A stretch of 64,000 bases of DNA from Micromussa lordhowensis (GCA_964020085.1 OZ026599.1:26126329-26190328), one strand, 5' to 3'; shown: positions 55,952 through 63,869, numbered from the stretch's first letter. Notes: generated by a model not told the origin, from the sequence alone. Made by a program: numbers and translations.

Positions 55952-56164
55952 TTAGTTAACTTTGTTAACATTATTATTACCAGTAACTACATTATTGTGT
56001 AAGTTTCTATTATGTTTCTTTGTCTTTAGATGCATATATTTTCCTCTATAAGTGTAATTTTTTCCATTTCCGCAGACATCACAATACCAAGCATAACTTT
56101 TGAGTTTTTCATTGATATATTTGTTTCTCTTTTCTCGTTTCAATTGTTCTTCTGTTTTTTCCAT
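55952..56164 (-). CDS. Small C2H2-type zinc finger protein
   Basis: 70 residues: a basic N-terminal helix (EEQLKREKRNKYINEKLKSY), then WYCDVCGNGKNYTYRGKYMH and TKKHNRNLH, giving a single Cys-x2-Cys...His-x4-5-His finger of the U1-like kind. Small proteins of this type are common in Polintons and giant viruses. It lies between polymerase (44 bases) and integrase (30 bases). Role unknown, possibly nucleic acid binding. Confidence 0.7.
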   Translation of the reverse strand: MEKTEEQLKREKRNKYINEKLKSYAWYCDVCGNGKNYTYRGKYMHLKTKKHNRNLHNNVVTGNNNVNKVN

Positions 56165-56194
56165 GTATATAATTATTTATCATATCTAATTTTT

Positions 56195-57166
56195 TTAAAT
56201 AATTTTTTCTAAATCTTTTAATGGCACCCAACTGTTAAATTCGTCTGGGTAACCTTTCCATTTGACTAATGCTTTTCCTTTTGACTTTCTGATAATTTTC
56301 TCTATTCTATAGACCTCTTGATCTGTCTTTTGTAACTCTTCTCTGTAGAAAGTACCCTTAATCACTTCACCATTTAAGTCTTTTATCTTATAAGTAATAG
56401 GATTAGTGAATCTAATTTCGTCTATGATGAAAACTTCTTCAGTCCAATTAGGAGTATAGCCTTTATCAAAGGTCACCCTTTTGTATTTGCTTATTCGGAC
56501 TCTATCACCTACTCTAAATTCGGGTTTTCTATTTGTTTTTGTTTTTTTGATTTCTCTCGCTAAATCACCATATAAATTAAAATAAACTTTTCCATAGTTT
56601 TCAGGTTTTCTAGCTTGGATAGGCGTCATTCCTATTGATCTATGTCGGCTGTTGTTGTAAGAGGCGAGTATTTTCGGAAGGATGTCAACGTAGACTGTAT
56701 TGTTTTGCATAGTGAATCTCTTATACATTTTATCTTTGATAGTTCTATTCCATCTCTCACAAACTGATGATTTCTCTTCATTTTCAGTGGAATAGACCTT
56801 TATCTTATCCTTAGCTAAGAGATCCAGCACATTTTTGTTATAATATTCTTTTCCTTTGTCTACCCATAACATTTTAGGCTTATTAGAGAAAAATAAGCTT
56901 TCAAACGCCTTAGAGACTTCTAAACCTGTTTTTGTCTTTAGAGGTACTATCCAACCATATTTACTGAAAAGGTCTAAGACCATTAGTAGATATTTATAAC
57001 CTCGGTTCCATTTGCTAAGCTTTTGCATATCAACTAAGTCTGAACACCAGATGTCATCTACATTATGTGCAATGACTCTTCGCTTACGAAAATTTCGTTT
57101 TATAGGTTTGTGTAACTCATTAGCTAGACCTTCCCATGTGTCTAAATTTTTAGCGTTTTTTTTTTT
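56195..57166 (-). CDS. Retrovirus-type integrase with chromodomain
   Basis: The DDE core has its first Asp at 57038-57040 (WCSDLVDM), the second in KMLWVDKGKEYYN and Glu in KSSVCERWNRTIK, 33 residues apart, as in Polintons. After a basic SH3-like segment (RVGDRVRISKYKRV) comes a C-terminal chromodomain (RIEKIIRKSKGKALVKWKGY, then NSWVPL). The only ATG (57028) lies just after the first catalytic Asp, so a product starting there would be inactive. The frame is open further upstream, without ATG, to about 57197 and overlaps the phospholipase frame. Expression therefore seems to depend on a shift from that gene (see findings). It inserts the element into the host genome. Confidence 0.9.
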   Translation of the reverse strand, partial: KKKNAKNLDTWEGLANELHKPIKRNFRKRRVIAHNVDDIWCSDLVDMQKLSKWNRGYKYLLMVLDLFSKYGWIVPLKTKTGLEVSKAFESLFFSNKPKMLWVDKGKEYYNKNVLDLLAKDKIKVYSTENEEKSSVCERWNRTIKDKMYKRFTMQNNTVYVDILPKILASYNNSRHRSIGMTPIQARKPENYGKVYFNLYGDLAREIKKTKTNRKPEFRVGDRVRISKYKRVTFDKGYTPNWTEEVFIIDEIRFTNPITYKIKDLNGEVIKGTFYREELQKTDQEVYRIEKIIRKSKGKALVKWKGYPDEFNSWVPLKDLEKII

Positions 57167-57894
57167 ACTCCTAAACCAAGTTTTTGCTTTGTATTAATAG
57201 TGTTTCTAGCCAGCCAATGACCCCACTGTCTCTCATTCCAGGGAATTGCATCTAGAGCTTGGACCATTTTCTTGTCAGCCACATTTTTACATGATTTTAC
57301 ATTACCTCCCTTATCAGCACATACTGAGTAATCAACATCGTGTTGCATGGCTATAGCATCTGTCTTACCTGTTGGTTGATCATAGATTTCATAGATTTGC
57401 CCTGTATCACGATCCCATTTTACTTGTCGTTCTAAATCATTGTAAGGACCAGTATATTTGTGTCCTGGTAGAGTCCAACCAGCTTTCGGTTTAGGTAACT
57501 TACCTATTGCTTTATGTATATCGAGACCCCTTCCCCTTCCCCTTCCAGAAATTTTTCGAGAGACATCATCAGCCAGAGAGTCAATTGCTCTATTCAAATA
57601 CCTTTTACCAATGCCTTTAACTTTGTCTTTTACAAAATCTGATTTTATTGCTCTACTGGCTCCCCTTCTACCTAGGTTTAATAATCCTTTTGCACCAGCA
57701 GCCAACCCTTTGACAATAAGTTCATCAAAACCACTTCCTTGCATTTCAGCTTTTGATATAAAACGAAATTTTGTAATTCCACATTCAGCACAAATACATC
57801 GCATTGCATTTCTACCATTTTTTGTAATTACAAAAGTTTCAGAATTAGGTACGCATTCAGTCATTTTTCTTTGTCGAACGCAATAAGATAACAT
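57142..57894 (-). CDS. DUF5679 zinc domain plus phospholipase A2
   Basis: 250 residues. Residues 1-47 form a DUF5679-type cysteine domain (YCVRQRKMTE, KNGRNAMRCICAECG). Residues 60-75 are Ala/Gly-rich and possibly membrane-active. Residues 140-220 are a phospholipase A2 of the parvovirus VP1 type: calcium loop YTGPYNDLE (147-155) and catalytic His185-Asp186 in MQHDVDYS. In parvoviruses this activity breaks the endosomal membrane during entry; a similar virion role is inferred. MQGSG (51-55) fits an adenain cleavage site. The C-terminus (KQKLGLGVKKKT) runs into an 11-A run and stops two codons past the start of the integrase reading frame. Confidence 0.85.
   Translation of the reverse strand: MLSYCVRQRKMTECVPNSETFVITKNGRNAMRCICAECGITKFRFISKAEMQGSGFDELIVKGLAAGAKGLLNLGRRGASRAIKSDFVKDKVKGIGKRYLNRAIDSLADDVSRKISGRGRGRGLDIHKAIGKLPKPKAGWTLPGHKYTGPYNDLERQVKWDRDTGQIYEIYDQPTGKTDAIAMQHDVDYSVCADKGGNVKSCKNVADKKMVQALDAIPWNERQWGHWLARNTINTKQKLGLGVKKKTLKI
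57156..57166 (-). promoter_or_regulatory. 11-A run, possible -1 frameshift site
   Basis: On the minus strand the phospholipase frame reads GTA AAA AAA AAA ACG, so A-AAA-AAA is in the right register for a -1 slip. The integrase frame lies exactly in -1. No clear downstream pseudoknot was checked. Alternatives are a polymerase slip in the DNA or an assembly error in a homopolymer. Confidence 0.45.
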
Positions 57895-57937
57895 ATATTA
57901 ATTAATATTATAATAAATATATGTTAACTATTTTCAA

Positions 57938-58165
57938 CTACAATATAGCTCCTATGAGGGGAATTCCCTTAAATGGACTGTTTTTACCCAGTAATAGCCC
58001 TTTTCCCCTTCTACCAGTACCTGAAGAGACAAATTTAGTTTTTGTTATCCCACATTCTGCGCATTTACATTTCATCATGGCACGACCATTTCTTGCCTGT
58101 ACAACCCTTTCTGAACCAGGAACGCACTCTGTCTGTTTACGTTGTTTTACACAATAGCTTTTCAT
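57938..58165 (-). CDS. Small DUF5679 protein with glycine-rich tail
   Basis: 75 residues. The first ~45 (YCVKQRKQTECVPGS, RNGRAMMKCKCAECGITKTK) are a paralogue of the N-terminus of the adjacent phospholipase protein, with the same cysteine pattern. The tail has SSGTGRRGKGLLLGKNSPFK and a hydrophobic end GIPLIGAIL. Possibly a small core or membrane-associated virion component. The gene lies 43 bases before the phospholipase gene, suggesting a domain duplication. Confidence 0.7.
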   Translation of the reverse strand: MKSYCVKQRKQTECVPGSERVVQARNGRAMMKCKCAECGITKTKFVSSGTGRRGKGLLLGKNSPFKGIPLIGAIL

Positions 58166-58213
58166 CTATATTATAATTATTTTTTTTTTATTATTTTAAT
58201 ATATTATTATATA

Positions 58214-58396
58214 ATGGAAGAAATTGAAATTGACAATGAAATACGTAGAATAGAAGCGATGTATAAACATTACAAACTTCTTTATAGAAAAATTGCCTTT
58301 TTATGTTGTTCTGGAGAAACTAAAAGAGTGAGAAATATGAGAAATAGTTTGAAACGAGATTTAAATAAGCTCCGACAAATCCAAAAAACTACCTAA
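58214..58396 (+). CDS. Small plus-strand helical protein
   Basis: From ATG at 58214 the frame gives 60 residues (MEEIEIDNEIRRIEAMYKHY..., ending KLRQIQKTT), rich in charged residues with heptad-like spacing, so probably a coiled coil. A longer frame starts at 58142 but would begin in AT-rich promoter-like sequence. It is the only complete plus-strand gene of the element here; its stop overlaps the end of the protease gene by 8 bases. No homologue known. Confidence 0.5.
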   Translation: MEEIEIDNEIRRIEAMYKHYKLLYRKIAFLCCSGETKRVRNMRNSLKRDLNKLRQIQKTT

Positions 58397-58823
58397 GCAA
58401 TCGTTTAATGTATTTTTCTATGAATTTTTCATTCTCTTCTGTGTCAAAGCTAAAAACTTGCAATAAATCGAAATAAGAGATTCCTTTATGCATTTCATTC
58501 AAGAAATACAAGCAAAAATAGCCACAGGTTGTAGTATAGAGATTCTGTATTTGATGGTTTTGGTGTAATAGATTTAAGTTTTTCTCTTTTGCATGGTTTA
58601 CCAACTCTTGAAAAGGTGGCATACCAAAAGAGTCAAAGTAATTTATTGTACCATCACGAACATAGGTTGTAACCCAATGACTACCACTCATATAATGAGG
58701 TTCTAAATTATAGATAAAAAGCGCTAACTTATGCTGATGTGGTACAGTCTGATCTCTACTTAAAACATTCTTGATAGGTATCTTCAAGTATTTACACCAA
58801 TCTAAAAGATCAAAATTACTCAT
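58389..58823 (-). CDS. Adenain-like cysteine protease
   Basis: 144 residues with the order His-Asp-Gln-Cys typical of adenovirus-type maturation proteases: His49 (SGSHWVTTY), Asp64 (NYFDSFGMPP), Gln91 or Gln93 (NHQIQN) and Cys100 (TTTCGYFCLYFLNEM). The length is short compared with adenovirus protease (about 200) but complete around the active site. It would process virion proteins; candidate Gly-x-Gly sites occur in neighbouring proteins. Upstream CATAAAGATAT resembles the motif before the polymerase gene. Confidence 0.9.
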   Translation of the reverse strand: MSNFDLLDWCKYLKIPIKNVLSRDQTVPHQHKLALFIYNLEPHYMSGSHWVTTYVRDGTINYFDSFGMPPFQELVNHAKEKNLNLLHQNHQIQNLYTTTCGYFCLYFLNEMHKGISYFDLLQVFSFDTEENEKFIEKYIKRLLR

Positions 58824-58852
58824 TGGGATATCTTTATGGAATTTAGGCTTTT

Positions 58853-59575
58853 TTAGTTCTTTTTTTTTTTTTTTCCTCTAACCCTACCCCTGCCCCATGT
58901 TCCAATAAAAGGTGGTGGAGCCATAGGCATTCCTATACGAGGACCTCCTCCTCCATCCGATTTCCCCATTCGAACTCCTCCTCTTCCTTTTATACTTCCT
59001 CCTTTTAATGCATCAATAATCATTGGAATACCAATACTAGCTAGTAACGTGCCAATACCACTACCTACTTGTCGTTGTGTAAGTCGGAAAAGTAAGTCTT
59101 CTCCTAATTTATGAGCTCGTGCTAAATCTCCTATTTGTCCTTTAGTCAGTAGATCGCCCATTTTAGCTAACATATATAGATTTTTATTTGGTACTTGATA
59201 CATTTGTCCGCCACTAATTTTCTTAACTATTTGACTAGCACCTTCAGAAGCTAACCCTGCTAGAGCAGACAATCCTAGTGTTTTACCGATAGTTGGTGCT
59301 ACATTCTTTAATACTGGCAATATTGAGCTAAAGATACCAGACCCAGTTTGTCGCCTGATATTATACTTTGATATAGTAATTACCATTCCTCGATTAGCTG
59401 TTTTGGCCTTAGCGAGTCTCTTAACAGTATTCATTGGTACCATAAGGACATCGGAACCACTTAGCGCATTTTTACTTAAGCGTAAACTTATTTCTTCTCT
59501 GTTTCTGTAAGCCTTAGATAGTTTTCGTTTTTGGCCTTCAGAAAGTTTTATAGAAATTTGATGTAGTTCAGTCAT
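58853..59575 (-). CDS. Basic membrane-active virion protein (pX/pVI-like)
   Basis: 240 residues. Residues 6-75 hold two repeats-like basic segments (LSEGQKRKLSKAYRNREEIS; NRGMVITISKYNIRR) seen in cnidarian and other Polintons. Residues 81-116 are a Gly/Ala-rich hydrophobic stretch (GIFSSILPVLKNV...), resembling the adenovirus pX/mu C-terminal part. A second hydrophobic stretch is at 174-190, and the tail is Gly/Pro-rich and ends KKKKKN, coded by a long T-run at 58860. GSG occurs at 78-80 and 171-173. Likely a core or membrane-disrupting virion protein; similarity is in composition more than in identity. Confidence 0.6.
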   Translation of the reverse strand: MTELHQISIKLSEGQKRKLSKAYRNREEISLRLSKNALSGSDVLMVPMNTVKRLAKAKTANRGMVITISKYNIRRQTGSGIFSSILPVLKNVAPTIGKTLGLSALAGLASEGASQIVKKISGGQMYQVPNKNLYMLAKMGDLLTKGQIGDLARAHKLGEDLLFRLTQRQVGSGIGTLLASIGIPMIIDALKGGSIKGRGGVRMGKSDGGGGPRIGMPMAPPPFIGTWGRGRVRGKKKKKN

Positions 59576-59632
59576 TATATATTATTTAGGGACTTTTTTA
59601 AATTCCTAAATAATATATGTTCTGTGCCTTAA
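59576..59632. promoter_or_regulatory. AT-rich intergenic hairpin
   Basis: ATATTATTTAGGGA and TTCCTAAATAATATA form a hairpin of about 14 pairs between two minus-strand genes, near the end of the upstream gene and before the ATG of the pX-like gene. It could act in transcript termination or as a promoter. Confidence 0.4.
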
Positions 59633-60337
59633 TCAGATCCAATCTTCTTCTTCATCATCATCTAAGATGAAGTCTTTAAAAAGATCTTCTTGCTCTCTAT
59701 ATGATACTTGCATTAATTTTGGTTTTAGAGTAGCTCCAAAAGTTCCAGTTGTAATTGAAAACCAAGCAGCAATAAATTTCACTTCGCTTCGTGGTCCTAT
59801 TGATACTGATTCATATTCAATCTTTTCTCGATCCCATGTAAAAAATCTTGTAGCTAGTCGATCATTTCTAAAAAATAGATTAAACTCCATCTTTGATGGG
59901 TAATCTTGATACACTCTCTCTTCATCAACCATTTTATACGGTTTTTTACAGATTCTTTTCCAAGAACCACCTTGACCGTATTCATCATAACCTGATACAG
60001 CTTCTCTTGGTATTTTTTTTTTATTATTAGAATGTATATAATCAATGAAGAATTGATCCAATTCTTTGGCTTTTTCTAGATATTCCCCATCACAACTAAT
60101 TTGCATGCTAGTACCTTGATATTCTCCATCTTTATTATAGTTTTCTTTTAATCCAAAGGGAGTATATCCTTCATATTTAACAAATAATGTCCTTCCATTG
60201 TATAATATTCCAATCTGCGTTCCATTGTGCTTATTTGGCTTTGGTTTTGCAAAAGTTATCTTTGAAGTGTCAATATGGAGAAAATCGACTATTTCTTCTT
60301 TGTTCTGACTTTCGTTCACTCTTTCTTTAACTCTCAT
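59633..60337 (-). CDS. Uncharacterised protein, possibly DUF5871-like
   Basis: 234 residues with TQIGILYNGRTLFVKYEGYT, PFGLKENYNKDGEY, MQISCDG and a long C-terminal half ending in an acidic tail DDDEEEDWI. The beta-rich first part with a TPFGL segment resembles a family found in nucleocytoplasmic large DNA viruses (DUF5871), but this is a weak memory-based link. The acidic C-terminus recalls single-strand DNA-binding proteins. It lies between the pX-like gene and the major capsid gene. Confidence 0.5.
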   Translation of the reverse strand: MRVKERVNESQNKEEIVDFLHIDTSKITFAKPKPNKHNGTQIGILYNGRTLFVKYEGYTPFGLKENYNKDGEYQGTSMQISCDGEYLEKAKELDQFFIDYIHSNNKKKIPREAVSGYDEYGQGGSWKRICKKPYKMVDEERVYQDYPSKMEFNLFFRNDRLATRFFTWDREKIEYESVSIGPRSEVKFIAAWFSITTGTFGATLKPKLMQVSYREQEDLFKDFILDDDEEEDWI

Positions 60338-60375
60338 TTATATTATATTAAAATATTTTTTCTAAGTATTTTTTT

Positions 60376-61620
60376 TTAGACAATAACTAATTGATCTCCC
60401 ACTTTATCAACAACAACATCTTCTTCATAGAGAACAATTGCATGCACTCTAAAATCAGCAGCTGCGGCTTGTGAGAGGCGAAATCTTATGTTAAGTTGCT
60501 TTGGATCTCTGCTTACCTGTTCTGTTTGATAAGTCAGGTCAAAATATAACATTGGGTAAAGACTCGAAAAATTAGCGATATTCAATTGAGTACCTGTATT
60601 ATAATCATTCTTTTTCCATGAATAATTCATTAAATCATAATAGATTCTTGTTTTACTTTCTGTATCATATTCAAGTTCTGGATAGAAGACACCATTACCA
60701 TATTCAAGACGACATGTGCTAAGATGACTATTATTATTGGCTGCGTTCAGTTTAAAAGTATCAAAAATATAAGGATTTGCTGTCATATCATTTGTCTTAA
60801 GTCTCTGGAAGTAGAGGAAAACATGCTTTACTTTATCAATACTAGCTGAGATTCTGAAATCACCACTGTTTCTGGTAGTATCTGAAGTTTGGTACATTTC
60901 TTTGAGGTATTTCCATTTACTGGGTTTTTGGTATTCACTGATGAATTTAGTCATAAGAGCATCTTTTGGTTCTAGTCGTGGTACCCATAGATAAAAACGA
61001 TCAATTACTAATCTCAATGTATCAACTGCCCCATATAATACTTCAGCGTCCGGTGTAAGTTCTATTTCAAATTGGAGATCCATTGGTGGTAACAATCGTC
61101 CTTCTAATTCTTCGAAAAAAGAATACCTATTTAATGGAATACTTGTATTAACATGAGCTCTGTTAGCTGTTAATAAACGCCTACTTTCCAAACCAGTGTT
61201 TGTATCATCTGAAGTGGCATCTGTATCTAAATACCATAAGCTATTTTTGGCTGTACTACGCCCAAAATCATCTGAATATTCTAAAAGATTTTTTGCAAAA
61301 GTTACAAGATGAAGATTATCAGTGTCATAGACGATTTTTCCAGCACTCTTAATAACCATATGCTTAATTAATGAATGCGATCCATTAATAATTGTTGTTC
61401 TGGCGTCTGCATTGTCTCCACCATTTGCTCGAAGGTCTAATCTGAATCGCACTTCAAAAAAGGCGTTAAACCAATCAAGCATAATACCACGATCAGTAAC
61501 ATGAAATTTGTATCCTTTCTTATTTTGCTCTTGAGCATTGGCAGGAGCTCTTATAGCATCTTGAAGACGAAATTGCACTAGTTCGTTTCTCTGAACGTTC
61601 TCTGGTGATCTAAATGCCAT
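60376..61620 (-). CDS. Major capsid protein (double jelly-roll) candidate
   Basis: 414 residues, no signal peptide or membrane segments, rich in beta-type sequence. Segments such as SIPLNRYSFFEELEGRLLPP (substrate-like belt of many Polinton capsid proteins), MDLQFEIELTPD, and near the end YFDLTYQTEQVSRDPKQLNI support the Polinton/adintovirus hexon. Size and position (between the penton/core genes and the protease group) agree. It should form pseudo-hexameric trimers in an icosahedral shell. The frame is intact. Confidence 0.85.
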   Translation of the reverse strand: MAFRSPENVQRNELVQFRLQDAIRAPANAQEQNKKGYKFHVTDRGIMLDWFNAFFEVRFRLDLRANGGDNADARTTIINGSHSLIKHMVIKSAGKIVYDTDNLHLVTFAKNLLEYSDDFGRSTAKNSLWYLDTDATSDDTNTGLESRRLLTANRAHVNTSIPLNRYSFFEELEGRLLPPMDLQFEIELTPDAEVLYGAVDTLRLVIDRFYLWVPRLEPKDALMTKFISEYQKPSKWKYLKEMYQTSDTTRNSGDFRISASIDKVKHVFLYFQRLKTNDMTANPYIFDTFKLNAANNNSHLSTCRLEYGNGVFYPELEYDTESKTRIYYDLMNYSWKKNDYNTGTQLNIANFSSLYPMLYFDLTYQTEQVSRDPKQLNIRFRLSQAAAADFRVHAIVLYEEDVVVDKVGDQLVIV

Positions 61621-61650
61621 TATATATTTTTTATCAGATTTTTTTTTTCT

Positions 61651-62040
61651 TTAAGATCGCGCTATAAGATTATTAATCAGTGTATTAACTTCATCCTGAT
61701 TCCTTGGCTTTGCTCTGCCTGGCTTTGACTTTGTTGACTTTGTTGACTTTGTTGACTTTGTCGCTTTTTTAGATCCTGAGGATAGCCTTTTTCGGATAAG
61801 CTCACCTGATCGCTCTATAACTTTATCAGCAGCCTTTTTACCAACTCGTTCTCCCGCTTGAGATACACCAGCTTGTATTGCTTTTTTAGCAAATGGTTTT
61901 AAAACCTGTCCAGTTAAAGCACTAGCTACCTTTTTTAGTGGTTTCATAAGATTATCTACTATAATTCCATTGCCGCGGTGTTTGTAGACATATCGTCCCG
62001 TTCTTGGGTGATAAATCTTTTTGAACTCTCTTGACTTCAT
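61651..62040 (-). CDS. Small basic DNA-associated core protein
   Basis: 129 residues, very basic: HPRTGRYVYKHRGNGIIVDN at the N-terminus, an amphipathic helical middle (AGVSQAGERVGKKAADKVIE) and a Lys/Ser/Thr tract with repeated KSTKSTK units (repeat TTGACTTTG on the DNA at 61725-61760) before a C-terminal NQDEVNTLINNLIARS. Gene position between the two capsid genes and composition suggest packaging of DNA in the virion. RGNG could be a protease site. Confidence 0.65.
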   Translation of the reverse strand: MKSREFKKIYHPRTGRYVYKHRGNGIIVDNLMKPLKKVASALTGQVLKPFAKKAIQAGVSQAGERVGKKAADKVIERSGELIRKRLSSGSKKATKSTKSTKSTKSKPGRAKPRNQDEVNTLINNLIARS

Positions 62041-62047
62041 ATATATA

Positions 62048-62815
62048 TTAAAATGGAACTTTTTTTAAGATTAATGAAAATGCTGTGTCAGCATGATTTA
62101 AATAGACTGGTCTTCTTAAACCATCAGTTACATAGATTCGAACGCTTGAAACTCTTGTTTTATTGATAGGATTAAATATAACACGACGCGGTTCAAGGGT
62201 AAAATTGTAAGAAGGTCTCAGCGTTCCTGTACCAAAACTAAAAACAATATCTGATTCTACCCCATCTACTAATGAATCAGAGACTAAATCACAGTGAATA
62301 TTTAAGACATCTGTATCTTCTGATAGGTTAGGTACTTTGGGGCTAACGTTTCTCTCATCTCTTAAGATCACCTTATCGAATCCTATTAGTTTACCAAAAT
62401 TAGATTTACGCAGGTCAAGCTGATAGTTAGCGTCTAAAGTCACCAAGACTCTAAAAGTTGGTTCATCAAAAGTCACCGTAATTGGAAATTCTTCATCACC
62501 ATCACCGCGGACTATTTTAGTCTTTTCCTTAATGTAATTATCAATATCAGTGTAATCCCAAACTCCTTTTGGAAAATCAATATCTGTAAATGTTTTCCCA
62601 CCGTCTTTACTGTAAGCTATCTTTTGATTGCTATAACCAGAATTTATATTTGTCCATGTAAAAGCCATTGAAATAATTTTATTAAAACCAATATACCAAA
62701 TCCCATCACTGTGTTCATAGTCCAGCGTTCTAGAAAACCTTGTAGTAAAATCACCAGGTCGATTACCAGGTTCATCTTTAACTGCAAAACTGCTTAATGA
62801 GATTTCTCTCTCCAT
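62048..62815 (-). CDS. Minor capsid (penton, single jelly-roll) candidate
   Basis: 255 residues, beginning MEREISLSSFAVKDEPGNRP, with alternating beta-type segments (GIWYIGFNKIISMAFTWTNI, RVLVTLDANYQLDL) and ending AFSLILKKVPF. Size, beta content and position next to the major capsid gene fit Polinton penton proteins, which fill the five-fold vertices. No catalytic motif is expected. Only 7 bases separate it from the basic core gene. Confidence 0.75.
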   Translation of the reverse strand: MEREISLSSFAVKDEPGNRPGDFTTRFSRTLDYEHSDGIWYIGFNKIISMAFTWTNINSGYSNQKIAYSKDGGKTFTDIDFPKGVWDYTDIDNYIKEKTKIVRGDGDEEFPITVTFDEPTFRVLVTLDANYQLDLRKSNFGKLIGFDKVILRDERNVSPKVPNLSEDTDVLNIHCDLVSDSLVDGVESDIVFSFGTGTLRPSYNFTLEPRRVIFNPINKTRVSSVRIYVTDGLRRPVYLNHADTAFSLILKKVPF

Positions 62816-62837
62816 ATACTAATGTAAATAATATTTA

Positions 62838-63869
62838 CTAAACCCCGAAATATTTTTTCACTAACTTTTGATATTGCGACTTATTGATTGATTTTGTTCT
62901 TAATAGAGTGTCTAAGATAGTTTGACCCATATTTCTCATCTTGACACTTGTATTGCCTGCTTCCATTTCGCCAATAATTAGTGTTAATTTCTTTAGTAAT
63001 TCTTGAGCATCATTATAGAAATAGACACCACTTCCCCTCTTGACGCCACTTCCCTTTGTACTTTTCTTTTTCTGTACTTTTAGATAGTCTCTATATTCTT
63101 GAATAGGTTTTAGTCTACTATCTGCAAATTTATGAGCCATATCCTTTTCTCGCTCTAGCTTTTCTATTACATCTCTAGGAGCATTATTTTTTATAGCTTG
63201 ATTTAGTCTTTTACTTGTATTTGTTTTAAATGTACTTGTAATACTGCTTATTTCAGAATTTGCTCGTTTTATGTTACTCTCGAGATATTTACTACGTTTA
63301 ACTGGTGTCATTTCTGGTTGGGATAATCTCATTTCAACATCATCATAGTTAGGAAGACCTGTACTATCTAAAATCTTATTAATATCTCCTCTATCTAAAT
63401 CATCATCATCATCAGGTGGTGCTTCAATTTCTAAAGGTCCTTCTTCCACAAAAGAATATTCTGGTGGTAAAGATTCATCTCCTCCTAGATTCCAAAAACT
63501 AGGATCCATTTCATATTTTGGTGGCGGACCTTTAGGTATTATTTGTTTTTCTGCCTGGGGCGCTACGTAATCTTGGAGATCTAATAATCCTTCTACATCC
63601 ATATCTTCATATGGATCTACTTCTGGTGCATAATCAATCGCTTCTGGTTTACCCGCTGGGGCAGGACGTATTCTCATTTGCGGTCTATTCTTAGGCTTTT
63701 GTGCCTTTAACCCATCTATGATTTCATCTAGTCTAAATGATTTTGTTATCCGCTGGTCAGAAGTCTTACTCTTTATCTTCTCTTCAGTGATCTCATCATA
63801 AAGCTGATTCTTCATCCTTCCAGTCTCAGTCCGTTTCTGAGCTAATCGTTTCCAATTTGAGAGACTCAT
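62838..63869 (-). CDS. Virion-associated protein with two PPxY motifs
   Basis: 343 residues. The N-terminal half is acidic and proline-rich, with PPKY (116-119) and PPEY (135-138) and an Asp run (153-157). A coiled-coil-like part (about 190-265) follows. GSG occurs at 273-275 and 279-281, then a conserved-looking C-terminal domain (VYFYNDAQELLKKLTLIIGE, ending LVKKYFGV). PPxY motifs recruit Nedd4-type ubiquitin ligases in several viruses, including adenovirus pVI. Function here is inferred; family not identified with confidence. Confidence 0.6.
   Translation of the reverse strand: MSLSNWKRLAQKRTETGRMKNQLYDEITEEKIKSKTSDQRITKSFRLDEIIDGLKAQKPKNRPQMRIRPAPAGKPEAIDYAPEVDPYEDMDVEGLLDLQDYVAPQAEKQIIPKGPPPKYEMDPSFWNLGGDESLPPEYSFVEEGPLEIEAPPDDDDDLDRGDINKILDSTGLPNYDDVEMRLSQPEMTPVKRSKYLESNIKRANSEISSITSTFKTNTSKRLNQAIKNNAPRDVIEKLEREKDMAHKFADSRLKPIQEYRDYLKVQKKKSTKGSGVKRGSGVYFYNDAQELLKKLTLIIGEMEAGNTSVKMRNMGQTILDTLLRTKSINKSQYQKLVKKYFGV

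Noticed and set aside
55745..56002. Plus-strand frame over the start of the polymerase gene
   Set aside because: Antisense of the Pro/Lys/Ala repeats in the PolB N-terminus.
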